Below are positions 48,646-58,103 of a stretch of 64,000 bases of DNA, piece by piece. The DNA lies in assembly GCF_028765575.1 (NCBI RefSeq), contig NZ_JARACO010000013.1, positions 41,075 to 105,074 of the forward strand, written 5' to 3'. The position numbers and the translations under genes are program-made. Numbering within the stretch: position 1 is the stretch's first letter; each line of letters begins with the position of its first letter. Under the pieces are notes generated by a model that worked only from the letters and a program-made list of their open reading frames with translations, did no database searches and was not told where the DNA came from. The stretch is from Aliivibrio sp. S3MY1. GTDB lineage: Bacteria; Pseudomonadota; Gammaproteobacteria; Enterobacterales; Vibrionaceae.

Positions 48646-51131
48646 AAATGACAAGACGTGCGTTTGTTAAAGCAAACGCCGCAGCATCAGCTGCAGCCGT
48701 AGCAGGTATTACTTTACCAGCATCGGCAACGAATTTAATCGTTAGTTCTGACCAAACAAAAATTAAATGGGATAAAGCGCCTTGTCGTTTTTGTGGAACT
48801 GGGTGTTCCGTTCTTGTAGGAACACAGAATGGTCGCGTAGTTGCGACTCAAGGCGATCCAGAAGCGCCTGTAAATAAAGGTCTTAACTGCATTAAGGGTT
48901 ATTTTCTATCTAAAATCATGTATGGAAAAGATCGTCTTCAAACACCAATGCTGCGTATGACTGATGGCCAATACGATAAGAACGGTGATTTTTCTCCTGT
49001 TTCTTGGGATGTCGCGTTTGATACCATGGCAGAGAAATGGAAAGCAGCTCTGAAAAAACATGGTCCAACAGGTGTTGGTATGTTTGGTTCAGGTCAGTGG
49101 ACTGTAATGGAAGGCTATGCTGCAGTTAAACTGATGAAAGCGGGTTTCCGTTCAAATAACATCGATCCAAATGCTCGTCACTGTATGGCTTCAGCGGTAG
49201 GTGCGTTTATGCGTACATTCGGTATCGATGAGCCAATGGGCTGTTATGATGACTTTGAACACGCAGACTCTTTTGTTCTGTGGGGCTCAAACATGGCTGA
49301 AATGCACCCTGTACTGTGGACTCGTATTTCAGATCGTCGTTTAAGTAATCCACACGTTAAAGTGAACGTATTATCTACTTATTATCACCGTTCATTTGAA
49401 TTAGCAGATAAAGGGTACATTTTTGAGCCTCAATCTGACCTTGCCATTGCTAACTTTATTGCTAACTACATCATTCAAAACGATGCAGTAAACTGGGACT
49501 TCGTAAATAAACACACGAACTTCAAGCAAGCAACAACAGACATTGGCTATGGTCTTCGCGATACAGATCCGCTACAAATGAAAGCGGAAAACCCCAACTC
49601 TGGAGCGATGAGCTCAATCAGTTTTGAGGAATATAAAGCCTCTGTTGCTCCATATACGGCGAAGAAAGCCTCTGAAATGTCAGGTGTATCAGAAGAAGAC
49701 TTGATCACTTTAGCTAAGCAATACGCCGATCCAAAAACAAAGGTAATGTCTTTATGGACAATGGGCATGAACCAACACACTCGTGGTGTTTGGATGAATA
49801 GCCTTGTTTATAACATTCACTTGTTAACCGGTAAAATTTCAACGCCGGGTAACAGCCCATTCTCATTGACAGGTCAACCTTCAGCATGTGGTACGGCTCG
49901 TGAAGTTGGTACATTCTCACATCGCCTACCTGCAGACATGGTTGTTGCTAATCCTAAGCACCGTGCAATTTCAGAAAAAATCTGGAAACTACCAGAAGGC
50001 ACATTGAACGGCAAGCCTGGCGCACACGCCGTTGTTCAAGACCGCATGCTTAAAGACGGCAAGATTAACGCTTATTGGGTAATGTGTAATAACAACATGC
50101 AAGCGGGCCCAAACATTAACACTGAACGTTTACCTGGTTACCGTAACCCAGAAAACTTCATTGTATGCTCTGATCCATACCCAACCGCAACAGCGCAAGC
50201 ATCGGATCTTATTCTTCCAACAGCAATGTGGGTAGAAAAAGAAGGTGCTTATGGTAATGCTGAACGTCGTACTCAAGCTTGGTACCAACAAGTACAAGCA
50301 AAAGGCGAAGCGAAATCTGATTTATGGCAAATCATGGAATTCTCAAAACGCTTCACAGTAGAAGAAGTGTGGGGCGAAGAGCTGCTTGCAAAAGCACCTG
50401 AATTTCGTGGAAAAACAATGTATGACGTACTTTACAAAAACGGTAATGTTGATGCCTTCCCATTGTCAGAAGCTCAAGAGCTGAATGATGATGCCAAAGC
50501 TCAAGGTTTCTACGTTCAAAAAGGTCTGTTTGAAGAGTATGCCGCATTTGGTCGTGGTCATGGTCACGATTTAGCACCATATGATACATACCATAATGTA
50601 CGTGGTTTGCGTTGGCCTGTTGTTGATGGCAAAGAAACATTATGGCGCTTTAAAGAAGGTTCAGATCCATACGCTAAAAAAGGGTCAGATTGGGACTTCT
50701 ATGGAAAACCTGATGGTAAAGCATTAATTATCTCTGCCCCATATGAAGCGCCACCAGAAGTTCCTGGTGATGAGTTTGATATGTGGTTATGTACGGGGCG
50801 TGTTCTTGAGCATTGGCATACAGGTACTATGACGCGTCGTGTTCCTGAGCTTTATAAAGCGGTTCCTGATGCGCTTTGTTATATTCACCCAGCAGATGCA
50901 AAAAAACGTAACCTACGCCGTGGTGATGAAGTGTTAATTTCGAATAAACGTGGTGAAGTACGTGTTCGTGTTGAAACTCGTGGTCGTAACCGCCCGCCAG
51001 AGGGATTAGTGTTTGTTCCATTCTTTGATGCTCGCATCTTAATTAACAAATTGATTTTGGATGCAACCGATCCTCTGTCTAAACAGACAGATTATAAGAA
51101 GTGTCCAGTTAAGATCACTAAAATTGCTTAA
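48642..51131 (+). CDS. napA: Periplasmic nitrate reductase, molybdopterin subunit
   Basis: Reduces nitrate to nitrite in the periplasm with a bis-MGD molybdenum cofactor and one 4Fe-4S cluster. The 829-residue protein starts with a Tat signal ([20 protein letters not shown]). The cluster motif is [20 protein letters not shown], followed by NRGLNC-like [12 protein letters not shown]. The Mo-ligand Cys is in [16 protein letters not shown], near residue 180. The length and all motifs fit an intact enzyme. It overlaps napD and is followed by napB. Confidence 0.97.
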   Translation: MKMTRRAFVKANAAASAAAVAGITLPASATNLIVSSDQTKIKWDKAPCRFCGTGCSVLVGTQNGRVVATQGDPEAPVNKGLNCIKGYFLSKIMYGKDRLQTPMLRMTDGQYDKNGDFSPVSWDVAFDTMAEKWKAALKKHGPTGVGMFGSGQWTVMEGYAAVKLMKAGFRSNNIDPNARHCMASAVGAFMRTFGIDEPMGCYDDFEHADSFVLWGSNMAEMHPVLWTRISDRRLSNPHVKVNVLSTYYHRSFELADKGYIFEPQSDLAIANFIANYIIQNDAVNWDFVNKHTNFKQATTDIGYGLRDTDPLQMKAENPNSGAMSSISFEEYKASVAPYTAKKASEMSGVSEEDLITLAKQYADPKTKVMSLWTMGMNQHTRGVWMNSLVYNIHLLTGKISTPGNSPFSLTGQPSACGTAREVGTFSHRLPADMVVANPKHRAISEKIWKLPEGTLNGKPGAHAVVQDRMLKDGKINAYWVMCNNNMQAGPNINTERLPGYRNPENFIVCSDPYPTATAQASDLILPTAMWVEKEGAYGNAERRTQAWYQQVQAKGEAKSDLWQIMEFSKRFTVEEVWGEELLAKAPEFRGKTMYDVLYKNGNVDAFPLSEAQELNDDAKAQGFYVQKGLFEEYAAFGRGHGHDLAPYDTYHNVRGLRWPVVDGKETLWRFKEGSDPYAKKGSDWDFYGKPDGKALIISAPYEAPPEVPGDEFDMWLCTGRVLEHWHTGTMTRRVPELYKAVPDALCYIHPADAKKRNLRRGDEVLISNKRGEVRVRVETRGRNRPPEGLVFVPFFDARILINKLILDATDPLSKQTDYKKCPVKITKIA

Positions 51132-51207
51132 TTAATAATAGATAGGTTACTGGCTAAGAAGTGAATAACCTATTTCAAAGAGTTTGCCTTAAGGCGGAGA
51201 AATTAGA

Positions 51208-51681
51208 ATGAAAAAATTCATTATAGCGCTTATGTCAGCAGGGTTTTTGTTTGCTGGAGCAGTACAAGCGGAAACTGAACAAACAGCGGAACTTCATAAT
51301 CCAGGTGGCATCGGTGGAGTTGAGTCACTACGTGGTGCATCGGAATTAGAAACAACGCGTCCAGCGGATGATTTTAAACGTTTTCCTCGTGATCACGCAT
51401 TAGACAGTGATTACGTATACCAACCACCATTAGTCCCTCATACTATTCGCAACTATGAAGTGTCATTAAACGCAAATAAGTGTTTATCATGCCATAGTTG
51501 GAAAAACGCAAAAGAAATGGGGGCGACTAAGATCAGTGTAACTCATTACGTAAACCGTGAAGATGCTGTACTTTCAGATGTGTCTCCTCGCCGTTACTTC
51601 TGTCTACAATGTCACGTCCCTCAAGCTGATGCTAAGCCGTTAGTTGAGAATGAATTTGAACGTGTGGACTCATTGCGCTAG
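51208..51681 (+). CDS. napB: Diheme cytochrome NapB
   Basis: Periplasmic electron-transfer subunit that passes electrons from NapC to NapA. The 157-residue precursor has a signal peptide (MKKFIIALMSAGFLFAGAVQ, cleaved near AETE). Two heme motifs are present, CLSCHSWKNA near residue 92 and CLQCHVPQAD near residue 132. The intervening VSPRRYFCLQCHVPQ is typical. An AGGCGGAGA SD precedes the ATG. The gap after napA is 76 bases with no clear terminator. Confidence 0.95.
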   Translation: MKKFIIALMSAGFLFAGAVQAETEQTAELHNPGGIGGVESLRGASELETTRPADDFKRFPRDHALDSDYVYQPPLVPHTIRNYEVSLNANKCLSCHSWKNAKEMGATKISVTHYVNREDAVLSDVSPRRYFCLQCHVPQADAKPLVENEFERVDSLR

Positions 51682-51713
51682 TTGCTAGCCAGTACCGTTA
51701 AGAGAGGCTATAC

Positions 51714-52289
51714 ATGAAACTATTAAAAGCATTTTGGAAGCGTTTTTCTTCACCAAGTAAAGCCGCGGTAGGTATCGTCCTATTTATGGGCTTTATCGGT
51801 GGCTTGCTTTTCTGGGGCGCATTTAACACCGGTATGGAAGCAACCAATACAGAAGAATTCTGTTCTGGCTGTCACGCACCTATCGTTAAAGAGATCCAAG
51901 AAACAATTCACTACTCAAACCGTTCTGGGGTTCGTGCAATCTGTTCTGATTGTCATGTACCTCATAACTGGACAGATAAAATTGTACGTAAAGTTCAAGC
52001 ATCAAAAGAATTGTTTGCGCATTACGTAACGAAAACAATTGATACTGAAGAGAAATTCAAAGAGCGTCGTGGTCATTTAGCTGAACGAGAATGGCATCGA
52101 ATGAAAGAGAATAACTCTCAAGAGTGTCGTAATTGTCATGAATTTAACTACATGGATTTCTCGGAGCAAGGGCCTCGTAGTGCGAAACAACACTCAACGG
52201 CATTAGCATCAGGTGATAAAACCTGTGTAGATTGCCATAAAGGTATTGCACATAAGCTACCTGACATGTCTGGTATTGAAGGTTGGTAA
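51714..52289 (+). CDS. napC: Tetraheme quinol dehydrogenase NapC
   Basis: Membrane-anchored NapC/NirT cytochrome that oxidises quinol and feeds NapB. The 191-residue protein has an N-terminal membrane helix (AAVGIVLFMGFIGGLLFWGA). Four CxxCH motifs follow: CSGCHAPIV, CSDCHVPHNW, CRNCHEFNYM and CVDCHKGIAHKL. No napG or napH is present, so NapC is the only quinol link in this operon. A small membrane protein gene follows nine bases later. Confidence 0.96.
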   Translation: MKLLKAFWKRFSSPSKAAVGIVLFMGFIGGLLFWGAFNTGMEATNTEEFCSGCHAPIVKEIQETIHYSNRSGVRAICSDCHVPHNWTDKIVRKVQASKELFAHYVTKTIDTEEKFKERRGHLAEREWHRMKENNSQECRNCHEFNYMDFSEQGPRSAKQHSTALASGDKTCVDCHKGIAHKLPDMSGIEGW

Positions 52290-52298
52290 GGAGATAGC

Positions 52299-52430
52299 AT
52301 GAGTACATTAGAATCTGTTATTTGGCATACGTTGGGTTACATCGCAATGCCGAGCATTATCCTTGGCGGTTTTGCTGCGGTTGCAGTGCTATCAATTTGG
52401 ATACTGTCATTAAAAGCAGATAAAGAATAA
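52299..52430 (+). CDS. Nap-linked 43-residue membrane microprotein (TIGR02808-like)
   Basis: A 43-residue ORF with a very good SD (AAGGAGATAGC) nine bases after napC. It has one central membrane helix (PSIILGGFAAVAVLSIWILS) flanked by short ends (MSTLESVIWHTLG, KADKE). It fits the small family TIGR02808, which I recall as linked to nap genes in Vibrio and Photobacterium. The function is unknown. Placement suggests a subunit or regulator of the quinol-NapC branch, by analogy with small subunits of other respiratory complexes. Confidence 0.85.
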   Translation: MSTLESVIWHTLGYIAMPSIILGGFAAVAVLSIWILSLKADKE

Positions 52431-52458
52431 ATAATTTAGCTTAATCTAAGTAGATAAC

Positions 52459-52495
52459 AAAAAGAGATGGGTATTTATAACTCATCTCTTTTTTT
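52459..52495. terminator. Intrinsic terminator after the nap operon
   Basis: AAAAAGAGATG and CATCTCTTTTT pair over 11 bases around a 13-base loop and are followed by T. It ends the nap operon and could also serve the convergent DUF2956 gene. Confidence 0.8.
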
Positions 52496-52575
52496 GTATC
52501 TGCTTGTTTGTCGTGCCAAGTTAAAATCGACGTATCCTACGCAATTATCTGAACAACAACTGATCCAGAATGGTA

Positions 52576-52929
52576 TTACATACCTAAAAATGTGTAGTAA
52601 ATAAAGGCAGCCCAGCTTACCGCAAGTAAAATCCATGGTAAATTTTTGCTTGATTCTTTATTAATGTGATCTTGCTGAGCTTGTTTATCTTCTGCATCAG
52701 AGTGGTTGTGTTTACTTTGTTTTTGACGCTGTGTCTTTTTCTTTAGCTTATCTGCTTCTCGTGATTTTTCTTTTTGCTGTTTCTTGTAAAGCGCAATGCC
52801 TTTTTCGATACCTTGCGCAATCAATTTAGTTTGTTCTTTTGTTTGTGCTGGTTTTTGTGTAGCTTTAGCTATCGCCATTGCTTCTTGTTGAGATTCTATA
52901 GATATCTGTGCTTTATTGTTATTTTTCAT
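52576..52929 (-). CDS. DUF2956-family protein
   Basis: A 117-residue protein of unknown function. It has a long charged N-terminal part rich in Lys, Gln and Glu (ATQKPAQTKEQTKLIAQGIE near residue 24) and a single C-terminal membrane helix (LPWILLAVSWAAFIYYTF). This layout is that of DUF2956 in vibrios. The tail-anchored topology suggests a cytoplasmic coiled domain at the inner membrane. It converges on the nap operon. Confidence 0.75.
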   Translation of the reverse strand: MKNNNKAQISIESQQEAMAIAKATQKPAQTKEQTKLIAQGIEKGIALYKKQQKEKSREADKLKKKTQRQKQSKHNHSDAEDKQAQQDHINKESSKNLPWILLAVSWAAFIYYTFLGM

Positions 52930-53153
52930 ACGGCATTCTTAATTTTTCATATTTAATTTTATCTTTATACGTCGTTGAAATGTAAACGATACAAAGTGTG
53001 ACGGCAATATAGATTTTGAATTTAAAGATGTATCTAGCTCAAAGTTTTTATTTTATTCAATCGTTATTTTTAATCATTTCAGTAATCTGGACAAGTCTAC
53101 TGAGAAGATTATTAGTTAATTCTTTCGTCTGTTTAATGTTCAAAGGTAGATAA

Positions 53154-53603
53154 ATGCTGTACTCGTTTGATGCATATGATGAACATGGCTGGTTAAAGCC
53201 ACCAGTTTGGTTATGGTTCGGTTGGGCACTATTAATTCGCTCTGTAGTTGTTTTTGTAATGGCAGGAGCAAGTCGTGAGCAAGGTGCAGATTTACTGGCT
53301 CTGTTTTATCCAAGTCATTCAAGCTTGTATACCAGTTTATATTTAAGCTTACCCATAGTGTTTTTTATGTGGTTAAGTAGCTTTAAAAAGCCCACACGCC
53401 CTTTTATGCTAACCCTTTGGAAGCAAGGTCGATGGCTAACCATTATGATGGTATTAATAGATCTCATAATGTTAATTAAATCGGTGGTAGTTAATCGAGG
53501 AGAGTTCCAATTAAGTAGCGCAATGCTTATTTTATTGCTTAGTTGGTTTTTAATTTTTTTACTTCGTAGTAAGAGAGTAAAAATATGTTTTAGTTTGGCT
53601 TAA
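53154..53603 (+). CDS. DUF2919-family membrane protein
   Basis: A 149-residue inner-membrane protein with about four hydrophobic segments. The N-terminal block YSFDAYDEHGWLKPPVWLWF is the hallmark of DUF2919; SLPIVFFMWLSSF and a later MLILLLSWFLIFLLRS follow. The function is unknown. The downstream secreted-protein gene starts 13 bases later with its own SD, so the two probably form an operon. Confidence 0.75.
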   Translation: MLYSFDAYDEHGWLKPPVWLWFGWALLIRSVVVFVMAGASREQGADLLALFYPSHSSLYTSLYLSLPIVFFMWLSSFKKPTRPFMLTLWKQGRWLTIMMVLIDLIMLIKSVVVNRGEFQLSSAMLILLLSWFLIFLLRSKRVKICFSLA

Positions 53604-53616
53604 AGAGGAGTCAAAG

Positions 53617-54009
53617 ATGGATTTATCAACAAGCGCGTTATTATTTAGTGCTTTACTAAGTCCGCTAGCAATGGCGGATTGGCAATTGGATGTTGGGTTA
53701 GAGATCAATCGCCCTAATTTACAGTATATGACAAATTCATCCTCCTCACTGGTATTGGGGGAAGAAACATTGGTGTTTAATTCGATTGATAAGCAGTCTC
53801 AAGTTAAAGCTTGGGCTGAGATCAAGAACATAGATGCTGAAAATGTAGAAATTGCCTTTCGTGTTGTCGAAGAAGAAAGTGAAGGTAGGGTGAGAGTATT
53901 ATGTGCACCGACTATCATTGCTAAATTAAACAATCAAGAATCTTATATGGTCTCTGATTCTTCGGCAAATGAAACGGTTAAGCTGTCTGTTGAAGTGATT
54001 TCTTCGTGA
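53617..54009 (+). CDS. Exported protein of unknown function, 130 residues
   Basis: I do not recognise this protein. It has a signal-peptide-like start (MDLSTSALLFSALLSPLAMA, cleavage likely before DWQ) and a beta-rich body of about 110 residues. One block, RVLCAPTIIAKLNNQESYMV, followed by VKLSVEVISS, weakly recalls a beta motif found in secretin-type or TonB-linked proteins (a Pro-x-hydrophobic stretch, Asn-Gln pair, then alternating strand). There is one cysteine. A good SD (AGAGGAG) precedes ATG. It is probably co-transcribed with the DUF2919 gene. Confidence 0.65.
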   Translation: MDLSTSALLFSALLSPLAMADWQLDVGLEINRPNLQYMTNSSSSLVLGEETLVFNSIDKQSQVKAWAEIKNIDAENVEIAFRVVEEESEGRVRVLCAPTIIAKLNNQESYMVSDSSANETVKLSVEVISS

Positions 54010-54092
54010 ACTCTTATTTATTATCAAACAATTTCAAAATTTATTTCATATAATGAGCTCAGTTAATCCAATCTAAGAAAGGAACTGAGTTC

Positions 54093-54998
54093 ATGTCTTA
54101 TACACCTCAAACCGCATTACTGCCAGAACCTGATCGCTTTGCATTATATGTAACGATGAATATTAACAGTAATCCTCAGCTTGTTCTTGAGCAGTTACAA
54201 TCACTGCCATCTTTAATCTCTGAACTAAATGAAGAACAACCAGACGCAAATTTAAGTAGCGCTATCTCTTTTGGCGCAGATTTCTGGTCTACATTATCTG
54301 CACCTATGCCTTCTGAATTGGCTAAATTTAAGCAATTAGGTAAAGGTGAGATTATCGCGCCAGCAACCCATGGCGATGTTTATATTCATATCCACTCAAA
54401 CCGCCATGATCTACACTTCTATATTTTGCGTAAATTGATGAATGTGCTCTCTGAGCATGTTGAAATCAAAGAAGAAGTGTCGGGCTATCGTTTTTTAGAT
54501 TCTCGTGATATGACCGACTTTATTGATGGTACTGAAAATCCAAAAGATGAAGCGCGTGCAGAAGTGGCATTAATTGCTGATGGTGAATTCGCGGGTGGCA
54601 GTTACATGATGTGCCAACGATTCATTCACAAGCTCCCGGCATGGAACCGTTTATCTGTATCTGCACAAGAAAAAGTTATCGGTCGAACTAAGCCTGATTC
54701 AATAGAGCTAGAAGACGTTCCTGCAGCTTCTCACGTAGGTCGAGTAGATATTAAAGAAGATGGTAAGGGCGTTAAGATTTTACGTCATAGCTTGCCATAC
54801 GGCTCGGTTTCAGGCGAGCATGGTTTACTGTTTATTGCTTATTGTCATTCAGTACATAACTTCCAGGTTATGTTGGATAGCATGTACGGTGAAATCGATG
54901 GGAAAACAGATCAACTATTGCGTTTTACAGACGCGGTTACTGGTGGTTATTTCTTCGCGCCATCACAAGAAATGTTCGCTGAGCTAAAAGTTAAATAA
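54093..54998 (+). CDS. Dyp-type peroxidase, YfeX-like
   Basis: Heme peroxidase of the dye-decolorising family. The 301-residue protein has the conserved FIDGTENPKDEARAEV (GxxDG-type motif with distal Asp) near residue 147. The heme-binding His lies in the C-terminal half, probably in VPAASHVGRVDI near residue 215. The late GLLFIAYCHSVHNFQVML and DAVTGGYFFAPS blocks are typical. No signal peptide is visible, which fits the cytoplasmic YfeX type. It converges on crr. Confidence 0.92.
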   Translation: MSYTPQTALLPEPDRFALYVTMNINSNPQLVLEQLQSLPSLISELNEEQPDANLSSAISFGADFWSTLSAPMPSELAKFKQLGKGEIIAPATHGDVYIHIHSNRHDLHFYILRKLMNVLSEHVEIKEEVSGYRFLDSRDMTDFIDGTENPKDEARAEVALIADGEFAGGSYMMCQRFIHKLPAWNRLSVSAQEKVIGRTKPDSIELEDVPAASHVGRVDIKEDGKGVKILRHSLPYGSVSGEHGLLFIAYCHSVHNFQVMLDSMYGEIDGKTDQLLRFTDAVTGGYFFAPSQEMFAELKVK

Positions 54999-55078
54999 TT
55001 CTGTTCTAAAGTTAAAACTAAAGTAGGTACCATTAGATATAATGGTATTTACTTAATTTTTTATATTAGAGTAGATAC

Positions 55079-55121
55079 AAAAAGGCCGCTGTTTTCTCTT
55101 AGAGATAACAGCGGCCTTTTT
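55079..55121. terminator. Bidirectional terminator between the Dyp peroxidase gene and crr
   Basis: AAAAAGGCCGCTGTT and AACAGCGGCCTTTTT pair perfectly over 15 bases around a 13-base loop. Both converging transcripts can use it. Confidence 0.88.
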
Positions 55122-55159
55122 CATGTCTTGTGTAAACTAAATCAGTCGATTAGGAAAGA

Positions 55160-55669
55160 TTATTTAGTTACTTTAAGAACTGGAGATTCACCAACAGTAA
55201 CAGCACCAGAAAGCTTAGTAAGCTCTTTGATTTCATCCATGTTAGAGATAACAACTGGAGTAAGCGTTGATTTAGCGTGCTCTTCTAGGTACGCAAGGTC
55301 AAATTCGATTACAGTGTCGCCAGCTTTAACTTCTTGGCCTTCTTCAGCGATACGAGTAAAGCCTTGACCTTTAAGTTCAACAGTATCGATACCGAAGTGA
55401 ACGAAAAGCTCGATGCCGTCGTTAGATTCGATAGAGAAAGCGTGGTTAGTTTCAAAGATTTTACCGATCGTACCGTTTACTGGAGCAACCATTTTATTGC
55501 CAGCAGGTTTGATAGCAATACCGTCACCAACGATTTTTTCAGCGAACACTACGTCTGGCACATCTTCAATGTTTACAATTTCACCAGAAAGAGGTGCGAT
55601 GATGTCGATAGCACCAGCGTCAGCGCGTTCAGAAGAAAATGCGTTTTTAATTTTGTCAAACAGACCCAT
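55160..55669 (-). CDS. crr: PTS glucose-type EIIA component
   Basis: Phosphocarrier between HPr and sugar-specific EII proteins, and the regulator of inducer exclusion and adenylate cyclase. The 169-residue protein has the EIIA-Glc start MGLFDKIKNAFSSE. NHAFSIESNDGIELFVHFGI contains both active-site histidines (near residues 76 and 91). The C-terminal VTVGESPVLKVTK is also typical. A hairpin lies in the gap to the upstream gene ptsI. In E. coli crr has an extra promoter inside ptsI. Confidence 0.97.
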   Translation of the reverse strand: MGLFDKIKNAFSSERADAGAIDIIAPLSGEIVNIEDVPDVVFAEKIVGDGIAIKPAGNKMVAPVNGTIGKIFETNHAFSIESNDGIELFVHFGIDTVELKGQGFTRIAEEGQEVKAGDTVIEFDLAYLEEHAKSTLTPVVISNMDEIKELTKLSGAVTVGESPVLKVTK

Positions 55670-55692
55670 TGTGTAGCTCCCTAAAGTTTATA

Positions 55693-55727
55693 TTAAATAG
55701 CCACTAAAACTTAGTGGCTATATTTAA
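55693..55727 (-). terminator. Attenuator-like hairpin between ptsI and crr
   Basis: ATAGCCACTAA and TTAGTGGCTAT pair perfectly over 11 bases around loop AAC. On the minus strand it is followed only by a weak T-rich stretch (TTTAATATA), so partial termination or mRNA processing is more likely than a full stop. Confidence 0.5.
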
Positions 55728-55745
55728 TTCTTTGCAACTATACTA

Positions 55746-57470
55746 TTACTTAGTATTTTCTGCGATAAATTTTTCAACGTGTGCTTCAATTTCTGCTGCG
55801 GTAGGCATTTGAAGAGCTTCATCTGCCATTGCTTTTACTGCTGCAAAGTTTGTGTTACGAACGATTTTCTTAACAAGAGGGATAGAAATACCACTCATGC
55901 TGAATTCGTCTAAACCCATACCTAAAAGAAGTAAACTTGCACGCTCATCACCCGCTAGCTCGCCACACATACCCGTCCATTTACCTTCTTTGTGAGAAGC
56001 GTCGATTACTTGCTTGATTACAAGCAGAACCGCTGGAGATAGTGGATTGTATAGGTGAGAAATCATTTCGTTACCACGGTCAACAGCAAGAGTATATTGT
56101 GTTAAATCGTTAGTACCGATAGAGAAGAAGCTAACTTCTTTCGCTAAGTGGTGTGCAATTGCAGCAGCTGCTGGCGTTTCAACCATTACACCGATTTCGA
56201 TGCTTTCGTCAAATGCTAGGCCTTCAGCTCGAAGTTCTACTTTGTATTCTTCGATTGCTTTTTTCAGCTCACGGATTTCTTCAACAGAAATGATCATTGG
56301 GAACATGATACGCAGTTTACCGTGTGCAGATGCACGTAAAATACCACGTAATTGGTCACGTAGAATTTCACGACGGTCTAAACTGATACGGATTGCACGC
56401 CATCCTAAGAATGGGTTCATCTCTTCAGGAAGATCCATGTATGGTAGATCTTTATCACCACCGATATCCATAGTACGGATGATCACTGGCTCACCATGCA
56501 TCGCTTCTGCTACTTCTTTATAAGCAACATATTGCTCTTCTTCAGTAGGAAGTGCATCACGATCCATGAATAGGAATTCTGTACGATACAGACCAACACC
56601 TTCACCGCCGTTACGGATGATACCGTCACAGTCTTTAACTGTACCGATGTTACCGCAAACTTCAACTTGGTGGCCATCAAGAGTGATAGCTGGTAGGTCT
56701 TTAAGTTTTGCTAGCTCTTCTTTTTCTGCAATTTGTGCGTCACGAATTTGCTTAGCTTCTGCTAGTTCTGCTTCTGATGGGTTGATAACAATCTTGTTGT
56801 TAACTGCATCAAGAATCAGTATGTCGCCATTTTTCACTTGCTTAGTGATATCGTTAGTACCAACGATAGCAGGAAGTTCAAGAGAACGCGCCATGATAGA
56901 AGTATGAGAAGTACGTCCGCCGATGTCACAAGCAAAACCAAGAACGTAGTCTAGGTTGATTTGCGCTGTTTCAGAAGGCGTTAAATCGTTAGCAACTAGG
57001 ATAACTTCTTCATTGATATTACTTAGCGAAACAATGTTGATGCCTAGTGCATTTTTAATAAAGCGGCTACCGATATCACGGATATCTGTAGCACGCTCTT
57101 TTAGATAATCATCATCTAAAGATTCAAGAGCACACGCTTGTTCTTCAATTACAGAGTAAATTGCAAAATCAGCAGCAAGCTTGTCGTCTTTGATAAGGGC
57201 TAAGATTTCTTCTTCTAGCTCTTCATCTTCAAGAAGCATTATATGCCCCTCAAAAATAGCTTCTTTTTCTTCGCCAAATGTTGCTAGCGCTTTCGCTTTA
57301 ACCGCTTCTAATTGCTCAGAAGACTTAGCTCTAGCGTCAAAGAAACATTTAACTTCTGCTTCTACTTGAGATTCAGAGATTGGAGTTTTGTTTAGGACAA
57401 TTTCATCTTCCTGAAGTAATAATGCTTTACCAAAAGCAATACCTGGAGATGCTAGAATGCCTGAAATCAT
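55746..57470 (-). CDS. ptsI: PTS enzyme I
   Basis: Phosphoenolpyruvate-protein phosphotransferase that starts the PTS relay by phosphorylating HPr. The 574-residue protein begins [20 protein letters not shown]. The active histidine is in [20 protein letters not shown] near residue 190. The PEP-binding barrel has [36 protein letters not shown] and the catalytic Cys in [16 protein letters not shown] near residue 500. It lies between ptsH and crr in the standard operon. Confidence 0.98.
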   Translation of the reverse strand: MISGILASPGIAFGKALLLQEDEIVLNKTPISESQVEAEVKCFFDARAKSSEQLEAVKAKALATFGEEKEAIFEGHIMLLEDEELEEEILALIKDDKLAADFAIYSVIEEQACALESLDDDYLKERATDIRDIGSRFIKNALGINIVSLSNINEEVILVANDLTPSETAQINLDYVLGFACDIGGRTSHTSIMARSLELPAIVGTNDITKQVKNGDILILDAVNNKIVINPSEAELAEAKQIRDAQIAEKEELAKLKDLPAITLDGHQVEVCGNIGTVKDCDGIIRNGGEGVGLYRTEFLFMDRDALPTEEEQYVAYKEVAEAMHGEPVIIRTMDIGGDKDLPYMDLPEEMNPFLGWRAIRISLDRREILRDQLRGILRASAHGKLRIMFPMIISVEEIRELKKAIEEYKVELRAEGLAFDESIEIGVMVETPAAAAIAHHLAKEVSFFSIGTNDLTQYTLAVDRGNEMISHLYNPLSPAVLLVIKQVIDASHKEGKWTGMCGELAGDERASLLLLGMGLDEFSMSGISIPLVKKIVRNTNFAAVKAMADEALQMPTAAEIEAHVEKFIAENTK

Positions 57471-57526
57471 AGCTTTACCTTAACATTGATCAAATTAGAG
57501 AATGAGAATAATAAAGAAAAAGCTGA

Positions 57527-57784
57527 TTAGTGCAGCTCGTCCATTAGTTTAACTAGGTGATCTACCGCTTCTTTCTCTTGAGCGCCTTCAGCAGAGATAG
57601 TTACGTTAGTACCTTTAGTTAGACCTAAAGTTTGAAGTTTGAAAAGGCTAGTAGCACTTGCACTTTTGCCGTTAGAAGTAACTGTGATTTTTGCATCAAA
57701 ACCTTTTGCTTCTTTAACGAACTGAGCCGCTGGACGAGTGTGAAGGCCATTTTCTGCAGTGATTACTACGTCTTGTGAATACAT
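57527..57784 (-). CDS. ptsH: Phosphocarrier protein HPr
   Basis: Small cytoplasmic phosphocarrier of the PTS. The 85-residue protein has the active histidine at residue 15 in [20 protein letters not shown] and the conserved serine-46 region [17 protein letters not shown]. It is the first gene of ptsH-ptsI-crr. The upstream gap carries a perfect TGTGA half-site on the minus strand (57861-57865), but the second half of a CRP site is poor, so I do not call an operator. Confidence 0.98.
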   Translation of the reverse strand: MYSQDVVITAENGLHTRPAAQFVKEAKGFDAKITVTSNGKSASATSLFKLQTLGLTKGTNVTISAEGAQEKEAVDHLVKLMDELH

Positions 57785-58103
57785 TGTGTATACCCCGATT
57801 TATATTTTATGTTGAATTAATGTCGTTAACCAATTCTGTTTATGAATGTACTTTCGCACATCACAGCCTTAGAAACAATCCATCTAAGAGTAAATAGGCT
57901 AACGACAGTAATTTATATATTCTTTCTTATTTTGTAACATTAAACGAGTCTAATGTTGATACTTTATCTTGGATTGTAATTATTTTATACCTAAAAATAA
58001 AGTGGCTAGATTATTACTAAGGAGTGAAATGAAATCAACAAAAAAACCCCTTAAGGGGCTTTTTTGGAGGAAAAATTGATTTGAACACATGAAAAACGTA
58101 GAT
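57785..58103. other. Intergenic region between cysK and ptsH
   Basis: About 320 bases that hold the leader and promoter region of ptsH-ptsI-crr and the terminator of cysK. I see no ORF with a credible ribosome-binding site. A cAMP-CRP half-site is the only regulatory hint for pts. Confidence 0.6.
58041..58065. terminator. Intrinsic terminator after cysK
   Basis: CCCC-TTAA-GGGG with A and T runs on both sides forms a short hairpin. Read on the minus strand it ends in T, suiting cysK. Confidence 0.75.

Noticed and set aside
57849..57866. A CRP site before ptsH
   Set aside because: One half (TGTGA) is perfect, but the other half matches poorly, so it is not called.
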